Origin: Pristionchus mayeri
Taxonomy: Eukaryota; Nematoda; Chromadorea; Rhabditida; Neodiplogasteridae
Assembly: GCA_036245805.1 (NCBI GenBank)
Contig: BTRK01000002.1
Span: 27,335,067 to 27,399,066, forward strand
Direction of reading: 5' to 3'
DNA: 64,000 nucleotides
Made by a program: the position numbers and the translations under genes. Numbering within the stretch: position 1 is the stretch's first letter; each line of letters opens with the position of its first letter. Below, in pieces: positions 44,220 through 54,468 of the stretch. Under the pieces are notes generated by a model. It had not been told where the DNA came from, did not search any database, and saw nothing but the letters and a program-made list of their open reading frames with translations.

Positions 44220-45152
44220 ATGACCTTTGCTGATCTACCTCTAGACGTCATCCGTACCATAATACCAATGACTGACGATCGAAGCGGTACCGGTATCAAA
44301 CTTGTGAGTTTATTTTTGCATTGAAAATATTCATCGAGTGTACAGTCATAGAGATTCAGCTTGATTTGTAATATAGTGCGCAATTCGGGTAATCGGCTCT
44401 TCATTTCGCGATCTCTCTCTCTACCGGTCGAGCTGTGAGGAGTATTGCAAATGAAGAAACTATTACCCGAATTGCACATTCTAAGTTGTATTCAGATATC
44501 GAAATCATGGAATCGCGTAGCTACTGAATACCTAAACAAGCTATATCGTCCCATTGATGCAATCAAAATCTCTTTGGGGTGCACTGGAATGCAAATCGAC
44601 GTGACTCTCGCACCGAGTGCACTCAAGCACTTCGGGATCAAAAAGTGGAAAAAATTGAACGATTTTACAACGGTGCGCAATTCGGTTGAGTATCATACTT
44701 TCTTGTTTTTTTCAGATAATAAATATTCGGCCAAATCAGCAAAATATGGAAATGACTCGAGGATTGTGCGAGAGGGCATCTCGAATTAGAGTGTTGGAGA
44801 TGTACAATCCTAGCTACGAAAGACAACGTAATCCTCTGTTCTTCAAATCGATCAGTGATTGTTTCGCGTCGGTTCCAGTTCTTCGACTGGAGATTTATGA
44901 GCACAGTTACAAATTCAAGTGAGATAATTCGGTATCTTAGATGTCTTCATGTTCGACAATTGTGGGAATATTGGAATAGTCGCGAGACGGTTCGTCTTTA
45001 GTTGGGGTGACTTTAATATTGATTTCTTAGTAAAATAGTACGCAGATCAATCAATAAATGTAATTTACAGAAACGAAACTGAAGCAATGGCGGCAAAAAT
45101 AAATGCAAAACGCACGTTCTTTGGCGGGAACTTTTACGATGTATTGATGTAA
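44220..45152 (+). CDS. F-box protein, nematode type
   Basis: Predicted substrate adaptor of an SCF ubiquitin ligase. The start at 44220 (MTFADLPLDVIRTIIPM) is favoured because the F-box begins at once; ATGs at 44193 and 44124 are in frame. After a GTGAGT donor the F-box continues (ISKSWNRVATEYLNKLYRP), then DVTLAPSALKHFGIKKW, and RASRIRVLEMYNPSYERQR in the next exon. The last exon is NETEAMAAKINAKRTFFGG.., stop at 45150-45152. About 240 residues. The substrate-binding part has no named domain. Confidence 0.65.
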
Positions 45153-45725
45153 CTCCAAAAGTAACAAAACTCATTATCTTCTTTAAAATGAAGAACTTAT
45201 AAGTGATAAATGTCCTTCTATTGTATTATCTGTTGAAGCTAATACAACGTAAAGTTCACAGTAAACTAGGTTATTTTCTTTGCTATCTTAGTCGTTCATC
45301 ACTCGTTCTATGAATGTATCGAGTTTTTTTATACCGTTTGCGAAAACAATTGTATTGCTGAATAAAGTGCATATTCAAAAGAATAGTGAGATAACTCCAC
45401 AAAGATGAGAAGGTGTCTAATAAAACTGTAAAAATGTAACAATGAGTTTTAAAAGTAGCGAAAAGTATATTTTCACCCACCCTCGATCTTCTCATGCATA
45501 TTTTAAAGCTGTTCGGGATACTATAAAATTGAGAAGTCCAATGCACCAATATTCTGTGTTAATACATCCAATACTTTACACTTCTGTATAATTTATACAG
45601 TATAAACACAATCAAGGTTTTATTGTTGAATGCACTTTCTTGTGATAATGTCTATTCTGATTCAGAAGTATGTGTTCTGCCTATTTCCTCTGTCTTCTCG
45701 TTCTCATCTCCACCATTTCTCCTTC
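45153..45725. other. gene-free stretch
   Basis: AT-rich, no exon recognised. Confidence 0.4.
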
Positions 45726-46020
45726 ATGTTGTGACCCTTGATGACTTCTAACCATAAAAATTTTTTCAGCCGATTTCGAGGTCGAGAAGATTGTCGTTTT
45801 AAAGGAAAACCGTATTATTTAGAGGTATTATTTAGAGGGAAACGCATCATTTCGCACCTTTCGCATTTCATTCTTGGCCGCGCGGGTGGGGTGAGCGGTG
45901 CGAAATGATGCGTTTCCCTATAAATAGTACCTACGGTTTTCCTTTAAAAAGACAATTTTCTCGACCTCGAAATCGGTTCAAAAATTTTTTATGGTTATGA
46001 GTCATCAAGGGTCACAACAT
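45726..46020. repeat. 295-bp palindromic MITE-like repeat
   Basis: Arms of about 135 bp, starting ATGTTGTGACCCTTGATGAC and ending in its near reverse complement, around a GC-rich centre (GGCCGCGCGGG). No coding capacity. Confidence 0.85.
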
Positions 46021-46640
46021 ATCAAAAATGTAGCGATGTGTTCGGCTTCGTTTTCAAGAAAAAAATATTTGAAAAATAGACAAAATTATTAAAAAATGAA
46101 TTTGCATAAACCAATCATAAGGCTTGAAAGGGCACATCAAATAGGCCCTAAATCTCAGTTTTCATAAAAATAGGAAGCATCTGCGTTCAGTTAAAAAACG
46201 TATATTTGAAAAAGTTCGATACTTTGAACGCATGTAATTATGCAAATTTGATGTTCTGACACAAAACAAAGACATAAATGGAAAGATCATACCTAGAACT
46301 GCCAGAAAACGTTAAAATTGTAAGGTGCCTCATTTTGCTGTACCGTTTTTCTCGAAAAATATGTGATTCTTAGGCGAACGCACTGTTAAAACGATAGAAT
46401 AAGAATAAAATTATCGTATTTTCAGTTAGATTGATTAGAGGCAAGCGCATGCAATGGGATAGGAGCTCATGATTTAATTGCCTCGTTCATGAGTTCGGCC
46501 TTGCTCGCCTCCCTCTCCTCCATTGTCTGTCGGGTCCCTTAATTCGAGAGGACAATCTTCCCTCCCTGCACTCCTTCTGTCCTCTCTCTCAGCTCCTTCC
46601 AGGTGTTCAGTCCCGTCTTGGCTAGACAGCAACCAGCCTT
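46021..46640. other. gene-free stretch
   Basis: Nothing recognised in 46021-46470. From 46470 on, the minus strand has an open frame belonging to the duplicated segment below. Confidence 0.35.
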
Positions 46641-46830
46641 CAAGGTCCTTCCCCTCAGTCTCTCGGCAGTGGAAACACTCCTCGTCTCCCTCAAATGTCC
46701 GTCCGGCCCTCGGGGAGTGATTGTATGCCGCAGTCATTCCATGATCGCCCGACCCCGCGACGGACTTTGAGCTTGGGTGCCCACGATGGGCTTTCCAAAA
46801 TTCCTCTGTTATGGGGCGGCACCCCCTTTT
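46641..46830 (-). repeat. duplicated segment, copy 1, possible retroelement remnant
   Basis: Shares long stretches with 47895-48065, for example CTCTCGGCAGTGGAAACACT and a GATCGCCCGACCCCG motif. On the minus strand it reads FEGDEECFHCRETEG, the only protein-like part common to both copies. Origin unknown. Confidence 0.45.
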
Positions 46831-47066
46831 TTGTTAGCCAGAGGTTCGGTGGACGAGAATTGAGTCAATGGAGATGGAGCATCCTACTAAAAGAATATGA
46901 AAATTTATTACTCGATGATTCAGGCGAAGATCGATTATCAGACGGAAAAATACATGAAATAATGTGACGCAAAACATTCAATGATCAATATTTCAAAGAC
47001 AGGCTAACAATAAATTAATGCGCAACAATTTCCTTGATCATACGAATGGACTCGATAAAGATGTAG

Positions 47067-47840
47067 CTAGAGACCGTAAGCTCCGCCCACTCGGAGGGAA
47101 CTCAGTTTTGCGCAAAACCTGCGCCGAGAAATGACTCCGCGAATACTTAACCATTTTGGGAGAACAAGGTCGCTTTTGAAAGGTCTTGGGGTCCTTTATA
47201 ACATTTGTTGGGCGCAGCTGGATCGGATAACTTTTAATAGGTGAAAATCCATAAAATATAGTGAGAGCTAGGGAAAATCTAAGTTTTTAAGGGAAATGGA
47301 AGGGTTCTGGTATTCGCATACTGATGCGCCTTGGATATTATGTGAAGAATGCATTTAGACGATTTTTAAAGAAAAGAAAACGAAAATCGGACGCTTCTCC
47401 TGCTTGTCATTTTCGTTCAACGATGAGGGACACGCGCGTTGACTGAGTGCAAGGGGGTGGAGTCAGAGACCACTTTTTGTGCATTTCTCTCACCCGGCGC
47501 GTGCAGAGCGCAGCGCGCCTCCGAGAGAGTGCGGCTGTCTCGCCTTAACGTCGTGCCTCACAGGGGTGAGGCGCAACCAGGAAAGAGCGAAGCTATGCCC
47601 AAATTTTTGGCATTTTGACTGGGGAAGGGTCGGAATTGGCTCCGCCCCTCTTCCCCTCGTCTCGTTTTCCTGCCGCTCTCCGTTGACACCTATTCACGTA
47701 CTTTATGAGCTCTAGTGCGATTCTGAGAAAAGATATCGACAAACGGCCAAAAGCATGATCTTATTTGGATCCCAGCGGGCAGTTTGAGCATAGTTAGGGT
47801 GGCATAGCTTCATTTCGGCTATACCCCTTGTGGTCCCTAG
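47067..47840. mobile_element. non-autonomous element W, copy 2 (6-bp duplication)
   Basis: 774 bp closely similar to 11922-12691, ends CTAGAGACCGTAAG and CTAGGGACCACAAG inward, flanked by ATGTAG on both sides (47061-47066, 47841-47846). Confidence 0.87.
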
Positions 47841-47894
47841 ATGTAGCTTTAAAAGATAAGCATCAGATTCAGAACATTTCGTTCCATCATCATC

Positions 47895-48065
47895 CAGTCT
47901 TCTCAATTCCCCCCTCGGTCTCTCGGCAGTGGAAACACTCCTCGCCCCTTTCAAATACCCGTCCTCGGAAGTGATTGTATTTTTTGTTTCCGCCCGCATT
48001 CTCCTAGATCGCCCGACCCCGTAGCGGACTTTGAACCTCGTATGCCATTTAATAGCCATCAGAGG
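47895..48065 (-). repeat. duplicated segment, copy 2
   Basis: Direct diverged copy of 46641-46830, separated from it by element W. Confidence 0.45.
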
Positions 48066-48365
48066 CGGCACCCTCTGATTATGATGTGATGCAATTCATA
48101 AAACGTCCAATGAACAAGATTTCAAAGTTTTGTGAAACCCTATCAGTGCACGAATATGTCAATGGCTGCACGAATATAATCTATGGAGGAGTAGCCTGAC
48201 AGTGTAAGGATCGGAACGATGACTCGATGTTAACTGGAATTGCACATTTTCCTTGTGAGTGACTGCAATTTTTTTATGAAAATTATAGACAACATTTGGG
48301 AGAAGACCACAATGTAATACAATACAATATTTATTTGTTGTCTCTTTCTGGGAGCAGATCACGAT

Positions 48366-48629
48366 GTGGGGTCAAAAAAGGTCGTTCGTCTCATTTCAAG
48401 ATGGTCATTTGCGGTGCGCTTGCGAGAGGATGTTGGATTGCATTGCATAGATAGAATCTCACTATACGCCCTAAAAGATGACTTGCGTGTACTAGAATCT
48501 TCTCTGCTCGAATCCTTCAGACTAGATTATCAATCTCTCAACGAGATGATCGCCACAAATTCTATCAGAAATGCACCATGCGCCACTCGAGGATTGAGAG
48601 TGATTGTTACTGACGATGGCGATCTTTGA
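48366..48629 (+). CDS. hypothetical coding-like exon
   Basis: An open stretch containing LISRWSFAVRLREDVG, LESSLLESFRLDYQSLNEM and RGLRVIVTDDGDL before a TGA at 48629. Composition looks coding and recalls C-terminal parts of nematode F-box proteins, but neighbouring exons were not found. It may be a fragment. Confidence 0.3.
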   Translation: MGSKKVVRLISRWSFAVRLREDVGLHCIDRISLYALKDDLRVLESSLLESFRLDYQSLNEMIATNSIRNAPCATRGLRVIVTDDGDL

Positions 48630-49350
48630 TGAAAAATCGTGTTTCTTCTTGGTCGCGGTCTTCCTCATTGAGCTATATCTCTCATTCTTTCTACATTACT
48701 GCTAGGGCATCCGTGGATGCATCTATTATATTTCCCCTAACACTTCATCATCACTCTTTGTGTAGAACAAAGCGGCACTGATAGTGTAGTGAATGGACTC
48801 TTTCGTGCACATCATTCTCTTCATTTTACTCGCATTGTTCACACATTGATTGAGATTTACGATTTTTTAATGGATGAGTTAATGCGAATTCCAACTAGAG
48901 AGACTACAGGACGTGGGGAATGGGTAAAGTACACACCACTGAAATGATGAATAGTTTATGCACTAGTCATTCTCTCCTGTTATCAATTCCTGTCCATTTT
49001 AATCGAATATTGCCCTCTTTCTACTGAAAATATTCGAGGTTTATCCATAACAAGATTGGACTCATACGCCTAGAACGCTTTGCAATTGGCATCACGGAGT
49101 GTTGTTGGCATAATTCCAGAAAATGTCTCTGCGAGAATCATTCGAGAGTGAAAGTGAGAGTTTTCTTCTCTTTGCACTCTCTTACCTATGTTCCACCCTT
49201 GGAGAATGCCATTTGCAAGATCACAATGAATGCAGTACCCCCTCTTCCTGCAACCATTCCAACTGATTCAAAAAATCAAAAAAATTCATTCAAAAAAATT
49301 CAATTGATTCAAAAAAAATCAAGTTCAAAAAATCTCTCAATATTCTTTAA
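48630..49350. other. gene-free stretch
   Basis: No exon seen. It ends with short repeats of TTCAAAAAAATTCA-type sequence before element X. Confidence 0.4.
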
Positions 49351-50657
49351 CACAGATATTCTGAGAGAACGCAGGTGCATGGGAACAATAAATTCAAACG
49401 GCTCAAATCTTATCGATACAATAACTGTAGATGTATCCATGGTCGTAGACTTTTACAGTGAACTGGTGAAGCCGTAAAATAGAAACTACCTAAAAGACGG
49501 CTCTCGGCATTTCAAAAGTTCGAAAAATCATAAAATACTTCACAGTTGAGCTAGAAAGTCGTTCAAAAAAGCAAAATGACCATCTCGACGAGTTCTTTAA
49601 TACATCTCTTGAGAATATTTTTGAATACTCAATTTGAAATATAGATAAATTGGAAAAAGGGAATTGTCGGTTCCAAAAAGTTGTTACCCTGAAAAATTTT
49701 TCCACGATTTCCATTTTTTTTATTTCAAAATTAGATTCTACGTGCAATTCTACACCAGGGATATTGATTTCAGCTCTTTTCAATGTTTTCCCGGGACGCG
49801 TCTGCGTTGGAAACACCAAAAACCCGCCGTTTTTCGAAAATTTCAAAAGTTCACTGAATTTCCATTTTCATACTGATGGATTAGGAGTGGTTCTATTGGC
49901 TGAAAGCAACAGTACTGGGTCTGGACAAGCACCTGTGAGCGAATTTAGCGCTCTTTTTGATGAAAAAAATTGCCGCATTTTTTTCAGTTATTTTTGGAAA
50001 ATGCTAAAAAATCCTGATTTTTTCGGAATAAAATATTTTCTCTGGAAATGACTTTAATCTTCTTAAAGTGTGACAATAGTCAATCCTATGCAAATTGGTG
50101 GTCATTGGAGCACTGATAAAGCCTAAATGTGAAAACGGGAAATCATTGAACTTTTGAAATTTTCGAAAAACAGCGGGTTTTTGGAGTTCCCAACGCTGAC
50201 GCCTCCCGGGAAAACATTGAAAAGAGCTGAAATCAATATCTCTGGTGTAGAATTGCACGGAGAATCTTATTTTGGAATAAAAAAATGGAAATCGTGGAAA
50301 AAATTTTCAGGGTAACAACTTTTTGGAACCGACAATTCACTTTTTCCAATTTATCTATATTTCAAAATGAGTTTTCAAAAACATTCTCAACAGATGTATT
50401 AAAGAACTCGTCGAGGCGGTCATTTTTCGTTTTGGAACGACTTTCTAGCTCAACTGTGAAGTAATTTATGATTTTTTGAACTTTTGAAATGCCGAGAGCC
50501 GTCTTTTAGGTAGTTTCTAATTTACGGCTTCACCAGTTCACTGTAAAAGTCTACGACCATGGATACATCTATAGTTATTGTATCGGTAAGATTTGAGCCG
50601 TTTGAATTTATTGTTCCCATGTGCATGTAATTCATACATTCTGTCAGAATATGCGTG
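49351..50657. mobile_element. foldback element X, copy 2, TTAA-flanked
   Basis: 1307 bp, palindromic about a centre near 50000, ends CACAGATATTCTGAGAG and CACGCATATTCTGACAG inward, with TTAA on each side (49347-49350, 50658-50661). Highly similar to 3963-5143. Confidence 0.9.
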
Positions 50658-51186
50658 TTAACCTGCAAACCTTACTCCTCTCCTCTCCTCTCAACACTGA
50701 CGCAATCATCAAAGAGGTAAACACACCTCTCAGGAGCCACATAAACGAGTGAAAAATGATAAGACGAAAAAAGTTAATAGGGACAGTGCGAACGAGGAAT
50801 AAAATAGCATCCCATGAGTGAACTGATATCGAACTATGGCTTAATCATCTGATAAGAGGACGAGAGTGATGGCTACGTGACTTCTCATCTTATCCAGTCA
50901 GTGTCAACAAGCAAACAACTGTTGTGACTAGGGCCAAGGAAATGCTGGGTATGGCCATTCTCCCTTTCTATCGAGTAATCAAAGCACGGGGCGATGCCAT
51001 CGATCGACGGGGTGATCGAGATAAATAACCATGTAAGGAATCGATCGCGCAATGCAAAGGAGATAAGAGAAAGAGAGCAAGGTATTCCCCTCTGACCCTC
51101 TCCCCTCTCTCTCTAGAGGATCCTCCCCTCGCCTCCCCTCTGCCCATCCCTTCCCGTCCCATTCCTTTCTTCTCTCAACTCTCCCG
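50658..51186. other. upstream region of the perilipin-like gene
   Basis: No exon or repeat recognised; a CT-rich stretch (CTCTCTCTCTAG) lies at about 51105. Confidence 0.4.
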
Positions 51187-53919
51187 ATGACGCCCCGAGA
51201 GGATCCAGTAGAAAAGTTGGGCCCGAACATCTACTATGAGTATCTCTCTCCCTTATTCTCGCCTGTGAGTTCCCTTCCCTTTCTTCCTCTCCTATCTCTG
51301 TCCTCATCTCTTCTAATCGACACTCCGTGCCATAGACTCGATTCGATTCAAATCTGATTCAGATCGTGTCAACATATGAGAAGACAAAGCATTCACACGT
51401 GGTAGTCGAGGAAGGACTGGGCAAGGTCGAGTCTTCGATCCTCGCCCTCTCCTCCCTCCTCATCTCCCTCTATCGATGGTCAATTAACACCTTCTACGTC
51501 GCTCCAGTCACTAGAATCAAGAGCGGAACGAGAAGGGGTACGGTAGAGTTGGTGGGGTACTGTAGGTCAATGCGTTTGTTGAGTGGTCGATTTCGTTGGT
51601 TCGTGTGTGGATCGAGTGACGAGAGTGATTGTGGACCTCTCGACTCTCTCCATCGGAGTGGCAGTGATTGCTGTGCAGGGATCGCTCGCTCTCTCCGTTG
51701 GTGAGTGACCGGAGAAATAATGAAGGGAGGAGAGGGGGAGAGATATGGAGGTGGACGTGGAGAGAGGGGAAGGAGGAGAGGGAGAGGGGGGAGAGAAGGC
51801 TGGAAAGAGGAGGGGGTGAAGAGTGAGAGTTAGAGGGTAGGGGAGAGATTGAGGGAGAAAGGGGAGAGAGGGAGAGATAGAGGAAGGAGGGGAGGTTCGG
51901 AGGGGGAGGGGGAGAGGAAGGGAGAAGGCGAAGGCGAAGAATTGCAGGAGGTGCGTCCATCCTTCTGGATGGTGTGGACACAGTCAAGCATGGTAGTGTG
52001 GATGCATGGGAAGCGAGCAGAGAAAAGGGAAGAGAAGTGATTGAGTATACCCGTCTACAGGTAGGATTCACCTCCCAAGCGGGGAATCCCCGTTCATTTC
52101 AGATAAGTGAAACCATCCGAGTTGCTTGCATCCCTCTCCGATTCGCAACTCATCATCTCCACTCATTCCTGGACCTGGTTGAAGGACTACTCGAAAACAA
52201 GATAGACGTGAGACAGTATCCCCTCGCCCTCTCCCTCTCTCTCATCCCTTTCAGATGCCCGTTATTGTCTCTCCCACAGCGAATCTCGTAACTCGAATCA
52301 GTGCCTCTCTCTCTGCTGTTTCTACAGGTAAGTCATCCTTGCCTTCGCCGTCCTTTCCCCTTCCCATCATCTCATTACTCCTCTCCTCCCTCTTTCCTTC
52401 CCCTTCATCCTCACCTCCTCTCCTTCCTCATCCCTCCTCTCTTACTCATCCCCTCCTGTAGTTCATCATCCTCTTCCTCTCCCTGTCCCTCCCTTATCTC
52501 CTTCCTCCTCTCTCAGGTCTCAATCAACGTGCTCATTCGCACGTAATCGACCCTGCCCACGCTCAATTGGTTGCACTCGTCGATCAAACGAAGAAGAGTC
52601 TGGTGGTGGTGAGGATACTGTAGCCGACACTTTGTTCCGCGGAGGGGCCATTATGAAATTATGAGTCACGAATCCCATCCCAAATCCTTTCTGTTTAGTT
52701 CTTATCTAGGGTAGGTTCTCATGACATGGGAAAAACACTTGAATGTACGCACTTCAATCCTCATTATATGATAAGGAGCAAGCACGTGCATCTTAGCCCT
52801 TCCGTCGAACTATAGTACCCTGTAGTCTACTATATCCTCATCTCGTCCTTCTCAGCTGGAATTCATTCGAGATAAGGGCGAATGGGCAATGGAGAGGGTC
52901 GACAATCTATCCGTCGCAGTTTCGGAATGGAAGGTGAAGGAATGGAGGAATTTCACCCTCCCATTCGTTTATTTCAGACGAAGATTGAAGAAGAAGCAAA
53001 GAAGTTGAATATCAGTCCGGAGGTGGTTCTGCTTAATGCCATCAACTCCTCGACCGGAGCACTTTCTACTAATTTAGTCACTTTCAAGCAGAAAAATGCG
53101 AAGGTATGAGTAACTGGGACTGAAAGGGCGATGAAAGTGCATGAAGGTGTTCGGTCCTTCGCCTCTCTTCGATCGACTGATCGTCCATCTCGATTCCGTG
53201 GCCAGTTCATTGAAAGAGAAGAACGACCTCTACCAAGTGAGAGACGAATTGATTACTCAAACAAGAAATCAACTGACTGAACTGACTGATCACTTTCTCG
53301 TTCACTGAGACAATAGCGTACCTCTCTGCCTCCTCCCCTCTCTCCTCTCCTCCCCCTCCACTCCTCCTCTCCCTCCTCCACCCCCCACCTCCCCCTGACC
53401 ACACTCTTCCTCACCCGTCAACAACTGGTCATGCTCTCTCGATTCTTATCCTATTGGAAACTCTTCCAGGTTAGACAATCTACCTCCTTTATTTGTATTC
53501 ATTGTCATCTAAATCAGTTGTATTTGTGTGCGAATTAATTATAAAGTTTTTTGTAGCTGATGTATCTTTGTTTCTTTCTCAGATCTAGATATTAATTTCG
53601 AATGATTTTCGAAAAATTACTCAACATAAAAATATTTCCGTAACTTTCTTACATTCATGTTTATAATCATTCAACTGTAACGTCGTTGTTTCCATTTTCA
53701 TCAAATTCTGACAACAGCAAAACGTGATACACATTGAAAATACTTCTGTGCACCGAGTGACGAATTTCGTTTGTTCTCATCACGTTCAAATGGGCGATAT
53801 CTCTCATACTATTACAGGAGGAAGAGGACCTATGGCAATTCAGGACTGAGGATCTCTCCTTCCGCCACCTTTCCTTCCGAGTACCTCACCACCCCCGCCG
53901 CACTAGCTGCTACGGCTGA
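51187..53919 (+). CDS. perilipin-like lipid-droplet protein
   Basis: Perilipins coat lipid droplets and control access of lipases. Start MTPREDPVEKLGPNIYY, then VSTYEKTKHSHVVVEEGLGK resembles the N-terminal PAT region. The next exon ILLDGVDTVKHGSVDAWEAS is close to the GVDTV..W motif of perilipins. Helical C-terminal exons follow (HAQLVALVDQTKKSLVVLEF, KTKIEEEAKKLNISPEVV, LFDRLIVHLDSVASSLKEK, LTRQQLVMLSRFLSYWKLF) and EEEDLWQFRTEDLSFRHL to a stop at 53917-53919. Ten or so exons; the exon 2 donor is unclear. Introns are strongly purine- or pyrimidine-biased. The family call rests on short motifs. Confidence 0.55.
51720..51940 (+). repeat. polypurine tract in an intron
   Basis: Almost uninterrupted A/G, with many AGGGGAG runs. 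Similar biased tracts occur at about 52340-52500, 53320-53400, 54140-54200 and 55105-55220. Confidence 0.7.
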
Positions 53920-54468
53920 TCCCCTCTCCCCCTCTCCCCCTATCTCCTTGGCATTCACTTCCTCTTGCAACGGGCTCTACTTTCATTTCGACCACATAAC
54001 ATGTTTCACGTATCACTCACGATGAATACTCATTACTAATCGAAACTTGCTGGAAGCTGAAAGGGGATCTTGAGAGTGCACAGATCGAAGTGTAATAGAG
54101 ATGTAGCAGGTGTTGAGGGGAAGTGATTGATTGAGGAAAGTGATTAAGAGGAGGAGGGAGGGGGGAGGAGGGGGAGAGGGAGGGGGAGAGGGGTAATCGA
54201 ATACTCTTCATGTGATACTCACGCGCTAAACAATGTCCACGAGCTGTGAGAGGGTGGGCAGGGGTGTGGAAGTGATAAACACGGGTCCAGAGGGCGCTAG
54301 GTCGAAGGAGAGGCGAGAAACAACTCGTATAAAAGAGATTGTATGGTGAAATATTTCTCATCCGGCATAGTGTCTTCCAGTGACTGTAATTGCATTGACA
54401 TGATACTTCTGATCGAATTAAGTGGTGATTCGAATTTAGTTCCCGATTACACTGTAATCGAATATTTA
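53920..54468. other. intergenic region between convergent genes
   Basis: Lies between the 3' ends of the perilipin-like and sushi genes. It holds a purine-rich tract (about 54140-54200) and a TATAAAA at 54328, for which no gene was confirmed. Confidence 0.4.

Noticed and set aside
47479..47715. Plus-strand frame in element W
   Set aside because: Not preserved in the other W copy.
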